From NCBI GenBank assembly GCA_964648365.1, contig CAZYLK010000166.1, positions 1 to 14,209 on the forward strand: 14,209 nt of DNA, read 5' to 3'. The translations under genes were made by a program, and so were the position numbers. This stretch comes from SURF-32 sp964648365. Its GTDB lineage: Bacteria; Planctomycetota; Phycisphaerae; UBA1845. The notes below the pieces were generated by a model that saw only the letters and a list, made by a program, of their open reading frames with translations, ran no database searches and was not told the origin of the DNA. Positions 6,992-13,685 of this stretch are shown one piece after another (position 1 is the first letter of the stretch; each line of letters starts with the position of its first letter).

Positions 6992-7564
6992 TCATTCCGC
7001 GCCGGGCGGGCCTCCGTTGTATTCGTTCATGGCGGCGTCCACGCCGCGATCCATCCAACACTCCACCGCATCCGCCGCGCGACGCACGGCCGCGTCGACC
7101 ACGCTTCGCTCGCCCGCGTCGAAGGGGCTGAGCACGTACACCGCCGACGCACCGACCGGCTCGCCCACCCCGACGCGAAGGCGGGCGAAGTCCTGGCTGC
7201 CCAGCACGTCGACGATGTCCTGCAGGCCGTTGTGGCCTCCCGCCGAGCCGCGATGCCGAATGCGCAGCCGACCCACCGGCAGCGCCGTGTCATCGCTGAC
7301 GACCAGCAGGTCGCTCAGCTCCAGCTTGTAGAACCGCCCGGCGGCCAGCACGGCCCGCCCGCTGCGATTCATGAACGTCGTCGGCTTCAGCAGCACGACG
7401 TCGCCCGCCTGGTGAACGCCTTTGCCGAACCAGCCGTGGAACTTCTCCACGCCCATCACGGCGCCGACTCGTCGTGCCACCTCATCGACCACCTCGAACC
7501 CGACGTTGTGCCGCGTGCCTTCGTAACGCTTGCCGGGATTTCCAAGACCGACGACGAGTTTCAC
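6992..7564 (-). CDS. pth: Peptidyl-tRNA hydrolase
   Basis: Pth frees tRNA from peptidyl-tRNA that drops off the ribosome. The GTG at 7564 gives VKLVVGLGNPG, the exact family start; the open frame to 7600 would add 12 unrelated residues. Catalytic and binding residues are visible: N9, H19 in TRHNVGF (17-23), M65-N66 in TFMNRSG, D91 in VVSDD, and N112 in GGHNGLQDI (109-117). At 190 aa it is standard length. The segment after D91 reads DTALPVG where DLDLPLG is common, a mild divergence. The SD is weak (GGAT). It lies 54 bp after rplY, its usual neighbour in many bacteria, and 101 bp before rpsF. Confidence 0.96.
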   Translation of the reverse strand: MKLVVGLGNPGKRYEGTRHNVGFEVVDEVARRVGAVMGVEKFHGWFGKGVHQAGDVVLLKPTTFMNRSGRAVLAAGRFYKLELSDLLVVSDDTALPVGRLRIRHRGSAGGHNGLQDIVDVLGSQDFARLRVGVGEPVGASAVYVLSPFDAGERSVVDAAVRRAADAVECWMDRGVDAAMNEYNGGPPGAE

Positions 7565-7618
7565 ACAACCGGATCCCGCGTGAGCTTCAACGTGCCACAT
7601 CAGCCCACGACGGGGCCG

Positions 7619-8251
7619 CTATTCCTGGGGCTCCTCCGCACGAACGCGGCCGATACGCTCCGGCTCGGCCGTCGCGCCCTCCTCGGCCGGCTCTTCCGCA
7701 GCCTCCTCAGCCAGCACCCGCACGGTCGCGACGCGCTCCTCCGGGTCCGTGATCAGCGTCACGCCCGCCGGCAGAGCAACGTCCCGAGCGTACAACACGT
7801 CGCCGACGCCGAGGTTCGTGACCAGCGGATGCAGCGTATCCGGGATGGCCAGCGCAAGGCACTCGACTTCCAGTTCACTGAGCGACTGTTCCAGCACGCC
7901 GCCCTCCGACACCCCGCGCGGAACGCCGCGCAGCTCCAGCGCCACGCTGACCGTCACGCGTTCATCCAGATCGACGCGCATCAGATCGACGTGCAGCGGG
8001 CGGATGCCGAGGTGATCGTACTGCACCTCGCGGATCAGATAACGGACGGTCTTGCCGTCGCGATCCAGCGCCAGGGTGCGCTGACCGTGCAGCATTTCCA
8101 CTTCGAGGTCGTGCCGATCCACCGAGAGCGATTCCGGATCCTCGCCGTGACCGTAAATGACCACCGGCACGCGACCGGCCGCCCGCAGCTTGCGACTGGC
8201 GTGCGTACCCGTGCCCGTCCGGGGCTCGTACTTCAGAACTGCCTGTTCCAT
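7619..8251 (-). CDS. rplY: 50S ribosomal protein L25, long CTC/TL5 form
   Basis: L25/CTC binds 5S rRNA in the large subunit. From ATG 8251 the protein is 210 aa (a GTG at 8269 would add six). The N-terminal L25 domain (about 1-95) shows GTHASRKLRAAGRVPVVIYG followed by the conserved REVQYDHLGIRPLHVDLMRVD stretch. The C-terminal TL5-type beta domain (about 96-188) includes LRGVPRGVSEGGVLEQ, LEVECLALAIPD and VTLITDPEERVATV. An acidic Ala/Glu tail ends the protein. The two-domain form distinguishes it from the short E. coli L25. It is 26 bp behind prs, so a shared transcript is very likely. The prs-rplY(ctc)-pth order is also seen in Bacillus. Confidence 0.95.
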   Translation of the reverse strand: MEQAVLKYEPRTGTGTHASRKLRAAGRVPVVIYGHGEDPESLSVDRHDLEVEMLHGQRTLALDRDGKTVRYLIREVQYDHLGIRPLHVDLMRVDLDERVTVSVALELRGVPRGVSEGGVLEQSLSELEVECLALAIPDTLHPLVTNLGVGDVLYARDVALPAGVTLITDPEERVATVRVLAEEAAEEPAEEGATAEPERIGRVRAEEPQE

Positions 8252-8277
8252 GACGTTTCCAACTCCCACGCAGCGCG

Positions 8278-9249
8278 TCAGAAAAGTGCGCTGACGGACC
8301 GATGCTCGTGAATTCTCTGAATCGCTTCGCCCAGCATCGGCGCCACCGTCAGAACCTTCAGGTTCGGCAGCGCATCCTGGGCCGCGTTTTCCAACGGAAT
8401 CGTGTCGGTGACCACCACCTGCTTGAACCCCGCCTCGGATATCCGGCGGACGGCGGAGCCGGCAAAGACGGCGTGCGTTGCACCGACGTAAATCTCATTG
8501 GCGCCGAACTGCCGCAGCAGGTGTGCCGCCTCGCACATCGTGCCCGCAGTCGTGATCATGTCGTCGAACATCATCACGTTGCGGCCCTTGACGTTGCCCA
8601 CAACACGGCGGGCCTGCGTCGCCTCACCCGAGATGCGGCGCTTGTCGATCACGGCCAGTTCCGCGCCCAGGCGAGAGGCGAAATCACTGCCGAATTTGAT
8701 GTTGCCCACGTCGGGCGACGCCAGCACCGAGTTCTCCGTGCCCAGCGTCTGAAAGTGCTTCGCCAGCACCGGCGCGGCCGTCAGGTGATCCACGGGGATG
8801 TCGAAGAAGCCCTGAATCTGATCGGCATGCAGGTTCATCGTCAGCACGCGATGCGCACCGGCTTCCACGATGAGGTTGGCCACCAGCTTCGCTGTAATCG
8901 GCGTCCGACCCTCCGACTTGCGATCCTGACGGGCGTAACCGAAGTAAGGAATCACCGCGGTAATCCGATTCGCCGAGGCCCGCCTCAGGCAGTCGATGAA
9001 GATCAGAAGCTCCATCAGGTTGTCGTTGACGGGCGGACGCGTCGATTGCACCACGAAGCAGTCGCGGCCGCGAACGTCGTCTTCCAGCTTGATGATCGTC
9101 TCGCCGTCCGGAAAGCGGTCTACGATCGCGCGGCCGCGCTTGACGCCCAGGTAGTCGCAGATGCCGGTACACAAGGCGGCGCTGGCGGAGCCCGAGAAGA
9201 CCTTCAGGTTCCCGATCCCGGTGACGCCGTTGGTATTCGCGTTGGGCAT
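8278..9249 (-). CDS. prs: Ribose-phosphate pyrophosphokinase (PRPP synthetase)
   Basis: This enzyme makes PRPP from ribose 5-phosphate and ATP for nucleotide, His and Trp synthesis. The 323-aa product from ATG 9249 has the family landmarks: KVFSGSAS (16-23), FPDGE (46-50), STRPPVNDNLMELL (69-82), PYFGYARQDRK (101-111), LHADQIQGFFDIPVD (140-154) and the ribose-phosphate loop DDMITTAGT (229-237). Two usually acidic positions differ: N139 stands where the signature has Asp before LHADQ, and T233 where many homologues have Asp (DDMIDTAGT). The ATG shares its A with the stop codon of glmU (TGATG), so translation is probably coupled. A longer frame to 9429 runs into glmU and is rejected. Confidence 0.95.
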   Translation of the reverse strand: MPNANTNGVTGIGNLKVFSGSASAALCTGICDYLGVKRGRAIVDRFPDGETIIKLEDDVRGRDCFVVQSTRPPVNDNLMELLIFIDCLRRASANRITAVIPYFGYARQDRKSEGRTPITAKLVANLIVEAGAHRVLTMNLHADQIQGFFDIPVDHLTAAPVLAKHFQTLGTENSVLASPDVGNIKFGSDFASRLGAELAVIDKRRISGEATQARRVVGNVKGRNVMMFDDMITTAGTMCEAAHLLRQFGANEIYVGATHAVFAGSAVRRISEAGFKQVVVTDTIPLENAAQDALPNLKVLTVAPMLGEAIQRIHEHRSVSALF

Positions 9250-10217
9250 CAAACAGGCACTCCGTTCGTGGGGCCGCCCACCCGCGTCCCGGACTCGACC
9301 TTTTCCCCCGGTTCGAGATTCGCAAAGGGACCGACGCGGCAGTTTTCCCCGATCGCGCAACCACGACCGATGTAGGAGAACGGGTACACGACGGTGTCGC
9401 GCCCGATGGTCACGCCGCACTCGATCCACGTGTTGTCCGGATCAATGATGGTCACGCCCGCGTCCATCAACTCGGCCTGAAGCCGATCCTGCATCGTTCG
9501 CGCGACCTCGGCCAGATCGACGCGCGAGTTAATGCCCAGCGCCTCCTCGCGCGGCACGGCCGAATGCGCCGAAACGCCGGCGCCGGCCGTCCGCAGCAGG
9601 TGAACCACGTCGGTGATGTAATACTCGCCCTTGGCGTTGTTGGGCTTCACCTGATCCAGCGTCTCGAACATGCGGCGAGCGTCGAAGCAGTAGTAGGAAG
9701 GGTTGACCTCGCGGATCTTGCGCTGTTCGGGCGTGCAGTCGCGATCCTCGACGATGCCCTCCAGGCTGCCGTGTTCGTTGCGGATGATGCGGCCGTAGCC
9801 CGTCGGGTCGTCCAGCACGGAGGTGCCCATAACCACCGCGTCGCCGGAATCCGCCCGGGCCTCGAGAATGGCCGCCACCGTCGCCCGGCGCACCAGCGGC
9901 ATGTCGCCGGCAATGACGACGACGCTGCCGTCGAAGTCCTTCATCGCCTCGCGGCAGCACATGACCGCATGGCCGGTGCCGCGCTGTTCGGATTGTTCGA
10001 TCCAGGTGATGTCGTCTCGCTCGGCAAACGCCTCGCGGACGAGTTCCTGCTTGTGGCCGACGACGACGTAAAGCTGCTCAATTCCCGCTTCGCCGCAGGC
10101 ATCCAGGGCGTATGCCAGCATGGGCCGGCCGCAGATCGCGTGCAGCACCTTGGGCAACTCGCTGTTCATGCGAGTGCTCCTGCCTGCCGCGAGAATGATG
10201 GCCGCTGTGTCGGTCAA
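9249..10217 (-). CDS. glmU: GlmU-type UDP-N-acetylglucosamine pyrophosphorylase lacking most of the acetyltransferase domain
   Basis: The N-terminal part is a sugar-1-phosphate uridylyltransferase: AAIILAAGRSTRM (5-17), LPKVLH (21-26), EQRGTGHAV (77-85), GDMPL (104-108), GYGRIIR (140-146), EVNPSYYCFD (170-179) and KGEYYITDV (196-204) match the GlmU pyrophosphorylase domain. The C-terminus contains only about two or three left-handed beta-helix coils (270-315). The protein stops at 322 aa, against about 456 aa for bifunctional GlmU, so the acetyltransferase site is missing. UDP-GlcNAc supply would need a separate glucosamine-1-phosphate acetyltransferase. Start: TTG 10217 gives MTDTAAIILAAG; GTG 10238 lies inside a palindrome and is the alternative. 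It overlaps prs by one base. Confidence 0.85.
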   Translation of the reverse strand: MTDTAAIILAAGRSTRMNSELPKVLHAICGRPMLAYALDACGEAGIEQLYVVVGHKQELVREAFAERDDITWIEQSEQRGTGHAVMCCREAMKDFDGSVVVIAGDMPLVRRATVAAILEARADSGDAVVMGTSVLDDPTGYGRIIRNEHGSLEGIVEDRDCTPEQRKIREVNPSYYCFDARRMFETLDQVKPNNAKGEYYITDVVHLLRTAGAGVSAHSAVPREEALGINSRVDLAEVARTMQDRLQAELMDAGVTIIDPDNTWIECGVTIGRDTVVYPFSYIGRGCAIGENCRVGPFANLEPGEKVESGTRVGGPTNGVPV

Positions 10218-10235
10218 GCCGTGGTCGATCCCATA

Positions 10236-10411
10236 CACCGGCTGCAAGCCGGCGCCACACACACCCACACACACGCACACCGGTTACAAACCGGTGCCAC
10301 ACACGCACACACCGGTGCTACACACGCACGCACCGGCCACAAACCGGTGCTACATGCACACCGGTTATAAACCGGTGCCACACGCTCCGAGCCCCGCCTT
10401 GCAAGGCGGGG
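10236..10411. repeat. Cluster of GC-rich palindromes with CA-rich spacers
   Basis: Four 19-base dyads share one design: 10236-10254 (CACCGGCTGCAAGCCGGCG), 10278-10296 (CACCGGTTACAAACCGGTG), 10331-10349 (CACCGGCCACAAACCGGTG) and 10359-10377 (CACCGGTTATAAACCGGTG). A short copy CACCGGTG is at 10310-10317. Spacers are CA-repeat-like. A sixth, unrelated perfect dyad (CCCCGCCTTGCAAGGCGGGG) lies at 10392-10411. Unit spacing is irregular (42, 32, 21, 28), unlike CRISPR. The look is of REP-type extragenic palindromes. The cluster lies between tRNA-Gln and the glmU-like start, so any read-through transcript would carry a row of hairpins. Confidence 0.85.
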
Positions 10412-10457
10412 TGCTCCCAGGCCACCGACTCAAAAAGCCAGCGCCACAACCGGATCA

Positions 10458-10529
10458 CTACCCGGCCAGGACTCGAACCTGGAAAACCAGGACCAAAACC
10501 TGGTGTGTTGCCAATTACACCACCGGGTA
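10458..10529 (-). tRNA. tRNA-Gln (anticodon TTG)
   Basis: The minus strand folds as a 72-base cloverleaf. The acceptor stem is TACCCGG/CCGGGTA with discriminator G, the D stem GTGT/ACAC, the anticodon stem CCAGG/CCTGG with loop TTTTGGT (anticodon TTG, reading CAA and possibly CAG), and the T stem CCAGG/CCTGG with loop TTCGAGT. The weak T1-A72 pair is typical of tRNA-Gln. CCA is not encoded (TGA follows the discriminator), so a CCA-adding enzyme is needed. It is the only tRNA seen in the window and is oriented with the glmU-prs block. Confidence 0.96.
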
Positions 10530-10826
10530 AAGCGGTGGACTTGATGCCGTGAACGTCCCGGCCGGCAGCGAACGCCGACAACGTCGGCATGAAACGCCAG
10601 GCGTGCCGGTATGTCTGACCGGCAAGGGGCGACGGCCCTTCCAATCGGGCGGGCTGGGTCGCGGCATCGGGTCACAACCGAGGCTCGAGCGCGTCGCCGC
10701 GAAGTGACGCGCCCGTCGGCGGAGCAACAACCCGCCAACCCCGAGGGCCATGACCATCAAGCGAGCCTTCCGACCCGCGAGCGGGGCAGCTTACGTCCCC
10801 GCCGGCCCACCGTCAAGCACAATTTG
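10530..10826 (-). other. Structured leader or possible small RNA upstream of tRNA-Gln
   Basis: No credible gene is seen in the gap from the tRNA to the promoter at 10827-10855. Three separate inverted repeats lie within it: GCCGAC/GTCGGC with a 3-base loop (10574-10588), GCCGGT/ACCGGC with a 7-base loop (10605-10623), and GCGCGTC/GACGCGC with a 10-base loop (10689-10712). An AAGGG/CCCTT stem at 10624-10640 may be a fourth. If the promoter is used, RNA from about 10820 would carry these before the tRNA. It could be a processed leader, a small RNA, or simply GC-rich DNA. I do not recognise SRP RNA, RNase P RNA, tmRNA or a known riboswitch in it. Confidence 0.35.
10788..10816 (-). promoter_or_regulatory. 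Second, weaker promoter candidate for tRNA-Gln
   Basis: On the minus strand TTGACG (10816-10811) is followed after exactly 17 bp by TAAGCT (10793-10788). The -35 is 5/6 and the -10 only 3/6 to consensus. It lies just downstream of the stronger promoter, as in tandem stable-RNA promoters. Confidence 0.25.
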
Positions 10827-10855
10827 TTTGTACTTTGGTAGGGCTCGCGTGTCAA
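10827..10855 (-). promoter_or_regulatory. Strong sigma70-type promoter reading toward tRNA-Gln
   Basis: On the minus strand a perfect TTGACA (10855-10850) and TACAAA (10832-10827) are 17 bp apart. Upstream lies an A-rich stretch with AAAAAAA (complement of 10867-10873) that could act as an UP element. The patch is clearly AT-richer than its surroundings. The first genes downstream are tRNA-Gln and then the glmU-prs-rplY-pth-rpsF-ssb-rplI block. Confidence 0.5.
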
Positions 10856-10954
10856 GCTGGGCAAGATTTTTTTGGACTTTTCCTTCAGGAGGTCCGCTAA
10901 CTCTTCCGATGCATACATGCTCGATTGGAACCGAGGCTTCTGGAGATACGAAGG

Positions 10955-11179
10955 ATGCGCACCAGCCCCGTCAGCCTGACAACTCGCCTGGCCCGCGCGG
11001 TCGCAATCGCGCTCGCGGGGGGCGGGATGCTGTATGCCTCCGGCTGCGCGTCGACGGCCATCAGCCTCGTCTCCTACGGCCTTGAAAGCTACGCGGCATC
11101 GCAACGCGATGACGAACCGACGATCGGCGATTTCGTCGACCAGGGATTCTCGCGCCTGCTCGAGGAGCTGGATCCCTGA
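10955..11179 (+). CDS. Small lipoprotein, function unknown
   Basis: This is a 74-aa product. ATG 10955 is preceded by GGAG nine bases upstream. A basic N-terminus and a hydrophobic stretch (about 14-27) lead to ASGC, a good lipobox with Cys31, so the mature protein is only about 44 residues. It contains an aliphatic segment ISLVSYGLESYAAS followed by an acidic helix (RDDEPTIGDFVDQGFSRLLEELDP). No domain is recognised. It is transcribed away from tRNA-Gln; the gap between them (10530-10954, 425 bp) contains the minus-strand promoter(s). The family is unknown, but SD, signal and lipobox together make it a likely real gene. Confidence 0.7.
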   Translation: MRTSPVSLTTRLARAVAIALAGGGMLYASGCASTAISLVSYGLESYAASQRDDEPTIGDFVDQGFSRLLEELDP

Positions 11180-11690
11180 TCGCTCACGGATGACCACAAC
11201 GCCGGGCCGGACCAGGGACGGTCGTCAGCCGGGTGACGTGGGGTGCATCGGCATTGCGGTACGGCGCGCGCACGGAAGCAACCGCCGCCGCAACCGCCGC
11301 ACCCATCTTCTCGCCGGCCCCGTTCCGCGACAGACGCGCGGCGCCGCGACAAGCCGGGCACTCGTTGTACCGACAAGCAAACACTCCCTTGCCCCCAACG
11401 GCGAGATGAACGGTCGAGCACTGCTCACTCCTGCGGCCAATCCCGCGATCCGACCGCGCGATCATCGCAGCGTCAATCGCCCGCCGGCGCATTTACCCGC
11501 GGCACAGCACGGGATCACGATCTCGCCTCACGCTGTACACGGCGGGCGGAATGCGTTACCCTGATGTGCTCGCCCTTCCGAAGGGAACAAATTCGAGACG
11601 AGTTCTTAGGTGGCTGGACCGCATCGGCGGCCTCCATGTCCGTCCGGCCGCGCGCCGAGCGCTGGCGGACCCTGCACGGGAGAACCGGGT
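11180..11690. other. 511-bp region without a convincing gene
   Basis: On the plus strand I see only Arg/Ser-rich shadow frames. On the minus strand an open frame at 11184-11492 could encode 102 aa with clustered cysteines (C25, C40 and CPAC at 45-48, in VFACRYNECPACRG). It has no clear SD, GC at third positions of only about 73%, and ends four bases from the lipoprotein stop, so I leave it as a candidate only. A CCCTT/AAGGG hairpin lies at 11571-11583. No promoter, tRNA or known RNA is recognised. Confidence 0.4.
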
Positions 11691-12044
11691 ATGACACGGA
11701 CCATCGTGGCATTGGTCGTTGGCATTGTCTTGGTGTACGCCGTCCTGTCGTTCACCGGCCAGCGCAGTTCAGCCGCAAAGGAGCGGATCATCGCACTGAT
11801 CGAAAGCAAGGATTTCTCAGCCGACCAGAACGCCTACCTCATGGGCCTTGTGGACCAGTTCGACATGTCCGTCGCTCGTGACACGGTGGACCCGAGCGAC
11901 GGCGAAGTCAACACGACAGAATACGTCCAGCGCATGTGCGACCGCTTCATGGCGGCCGCGCGGGAAGACGGCAAGTCGGGCGCGTTCATCGAGAAACTGG
12001 GCGACATGCGCGCGTCAGGCGGCACCGTCGGCGCGGGCGGTTGA
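11691..12044 (+). CDS. Small membrane-anchored protein, function unknown
   Basis: This 117-aa protein has a GGGAGAA SD upstream of ATG 11691. Residues 4-22 (TIVALVVGIVLVYAVLSF) form one transmembrane helix or uncleaved signal anchor. The remaining 95 residues are a soluble, probably helical domain (RIIALIESKDFSADQNAYLM, then VDQFDMSVARDT, then TTEYVQRMCDRFMAAAREDG) with a Gly-rich end. Topology with the domain outside the cytoplasm is an inference. No family is recognised. Its last 30 bp overlap the 3' end of the convergent methyltransferase gene, so antisense interference at the ends is possible. Confidence 0.75.
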   Translation: MTRTIVALVVGIVLVYAVLSFTGQRSSAAKERIIALIESKDFSADQNAYLMGLVDQFDMSVARDTVDPSDGEVNTTEYVQRMCDRFMAAAREDGKSGAFIEKLGDMRASGGTVGAGG

Positions 12045-12890
12045 CTCGTCGAATCGCGCCGCGGACGCCCGCGGTCTGAGCGCCACAACGGCGAGCGCCG
12101 CGAGGTGATCCCGGTATGTGCGGAAGACCCGCCGCATCTGGAGCACGCGGCGCCGGCTGGCCCCGTCGCGCAGCGCGTTGAAGGCGAACCGCAGCGCTCC
12201 GCCGACGCCCTCGTCCTGAACGAGGCGCCGCGGCTCCAGCAGATGCATCGGCGCCGAGGTGACGTAGGCAATGCTCAACCCGTTGGACTCGAAGACGTCG
12301 CGCCAACCGGCTTGCGTCATTGGCATGACCGCATGATGGATCGCATCGGTCAGTTCGCGGCAGATGCGATCGGCCAGCGCCGGGTCGATGTCCTCTGGCG
12401 ACAGGGCAATCTCATGGATGCCGTAGCGTCCGCCGGGGCGCAGAAGCCGGGCGGCTTCGGCTACAATGGTGGACTTCGCGGCCGGTGATTGCATGGTGAG
12501 CATCGCCTCGCCATAGACGACACTCGCACAGGCGTCGGGCAGCCCCGTTGCCTGGGCTGCGCCGACGATGCAGCGCTGAGCCGGCGGACTGAGAATCCGG
12601 GCGACCGAGTGCGCGGCCGCCGCGTCGCGTTCGACGGCGACGTAACTTCGCGGGCGCCGGGTCAGGGTGAGCCGCGCCGTCGCGCCCAGCCCGGGCGCGA
12701 ACTCGACCACGTCGTCGTCCGGACCGATGTCGAGCCGGTCCAACATGCGGCGTGTCAACTCGACGCCGCCCGGACGCAACACCCTTTTGCCCAGTCTCGC
12801 AAGCACCCAATGACCCGGCGCTTTATTAACGTGCGCCGGCCGGCCCATGATGACCTGGTGAATCCTCATACTCTGTTCAGCGTGTCTCAT
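12015..12890 (-). CDS. Class I SAM-dependent methyltransferase, substrate unknown
   Basis: The Rossmann fold is clear: motif I VVEFAPGLGATA (61-72), an acidic residue ending strand 2 in VAVERD (84-89), the motif-III-like region TGLPDACASVVYGEAML (115-131), and post-motif RLLRPGGRYGIHEI (148-161). The N-terminal 50 residues (HQVIMGRPAHVNKAPGHW, later GGVELTRRML) are distinctive and may form a substrate cap. The C-terminal part (220-291) is Arg-rich. It is 291 aa; ATG 12890 follows a GGGGAGA SD. It begins 24 bp after the RIC gene and is probably in one transcript with it. Substrate cannot be read from the sequence. Context suggests a role linked to NO or Fe-S stress, for example methylation of a lipid, quinone or small thiol; this is speculation. 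Confidence 0.85.
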   Translation of the reverse strand: MRHAEQSMRIHQVIMGRPAHVNKAPGHWVLARLGKRVLRPGGVELTRRMLDRLDIGPDDDVVEFAPGLGATARLTLTRRPRSYVAVERDAAAAHSVARILSPPAQRCIVGAAQATGLPDACASVVYGEAMLTMQSPAAKSTIVAEAARLLRPGGRYGIHEIALSPEDIDPALADRICRELTDAIHHAVMPMTQAGWRDVFESNGLSIAYVTSAPMHLLEPRRLVQDEGVGGALRFAFNALRDGASRRRVLQMRRVFRTYRDHLAALAVVALRPRASAARFDESTARADGAA

Positions 12891-12914
12891 GGTGAATCTC
12901 CCCTGGCGCCGGCG

Positions 12915-13673
12915 TCAGTGCGGCGCCGTCGACGTCCTGCCCTCCGGCACATGCACCTGCTCTGTCGATGCGTGGAGCAACTGCAGCGCGCGCGGGAACG
13001 CGATGTGGTTTTCCTTGTGAACGTGTTCGTGCATGTCGTATTCGACTTCTGCCAGTCCGTCGAGCAGCGCGCGATAGGTATTGCATGCGCCTTCGGGCGG
13101 CAGATAGTCGTTGTGGAGCCGCCGCATAGACTCCAGCGCGGCGCCGGCCGCGGCGTGTTCCGACTCCATGTCGGAAAGCAGTTCCAGCAATTGCTGGCCG
13201 CGCGGTTCATCAAGCCGACGCCGGACTTCCAGATCGCGAATGAGCGGGAAGACCTCGCCCTCTTCCGCCTGCATGTGCGATTGAAGCTCGGCGGCGAACC
13301 GCCGGAAGACCGCTTGAGCCTCGATCAGCGCCGGCCGGTTCGCTCCGTGCGCCCGGACGACCCGCTCGAAGAGCGTTGCCAGGCGCGGCAACTCCTGCCG
13401 CATCATGTGATGGTGGCGGGTGACGATGTCGTCGAGAAGATCGGAAAGCGGGGCATACCGCCACTCCCGCTCCGCGGTCGCCGTGGGAAGCCGATCCGAC
13501 TGGATCAACGCCTCGACGACGTCGCTCGGCTCGTAACCGCGTTCGCGGGCGGCGTCCGCGAGCGGTCGCTTACCGCCGCAGCAGTAGTCGATGCCGAGTC
13601 GTTCAAAGATGCGCGACCGGCTCGGTTTTTCGGCCACCAGTTCGCCTACGGTTCTGTCGAGTATCGCTGTCAT
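12915..13673 (-). CDS. Iron-sulfur cluster repair di-iron protein (RIC/ScdA/YtfE family)
   Basis: RIC proteins restore Fe-S clusters damaged by nitric oxide or oxidants, using a hemerythrin-like di-iron centre in the cytoplasm. ATG 13673, with a GGAGA SD six bases upstream, gives MTAILDRTVGEL; the frame to 13757 adds an unrelated leader. The N-terminal ScdA_N domain (about 1-65) holds IDYCCGGKRPL with the Cys pair C31-C32. The hemerythrin-like four-helix domain (about 75-235) supplies candidate ligands: HHH at 87-89, H133/E137 in SHMQAEEGE, E172-H173 in SEH, and H217/E221 in HEHVHKEN. At 252 aa it is slightly longer than YtfE (220 aa). The neighbours fit: NO reductase upstream, methyltransferase downstream. 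ytfE, scdA and ric are all used as names; I give no symbol. Confidence 0.93.
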   Translation of the reverse strand: MTAILDRTVGELVAEKPSRSRIFERLGIDYCCGGKRPLADAARERGYEPSDVVEALIQSDRLPTATAEREWRYAPLSDLLDDIVTRHHHMMRQELPRLATLFERVVRAHGANRPALIEAQAVFRRFAAELQSHMQAEEGEVFPLIRDLEVRRRLDEPRGQQLLELLSDMESEHAAAGAALESMRRLHNDYLPPEGACNTYRALLDGLAEVEYDMHEHVHKENHIAFPRALQLLHASTEQVHVPEGRTSTAPH

Positions 13674-13685
13674 TCTTGTCTCCGA

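Noticed and set aside
7232..8311. 359-codon plus-strand open frame over pth and rplY
   Set aside because: It is a shadow of two conserved translation genes on the opposite strand in GC-rich DNA.
10236..10377. Possible CRISPR array
   Set aside because: Repeats are palindromes of 19 bases with changing sequence, spacing varies from 21 to 42, and spacers are CA-rich low-complexity; there are no cas genes.
10515..10760. Minus-strand frame with an ALGVGGLLLRRRAR stretch resembling a PEP-CTERM tail
   Set aside because: No PEP motif or upstream protein precedes it (an in-frame TAA lies shortly upstream), there is no SD, and the frame ends inside tRNA-Gln.
10866..10895. T-run next to a GGAC...GTCC dyad as a terminator
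   Set aside because: On the plus strand the T-run precedes the dyad, and on the minus strand it reads as A; neither orientation gives a hairpin followed by U.
10757..11197. 146-codon minus-strand frame covering the promoter region
   Set aside because: It is antisense to the lipoprotein gene over half its length, and the remaining part coincides with the AT-rich promoter patch; no SD at any internal ATG.
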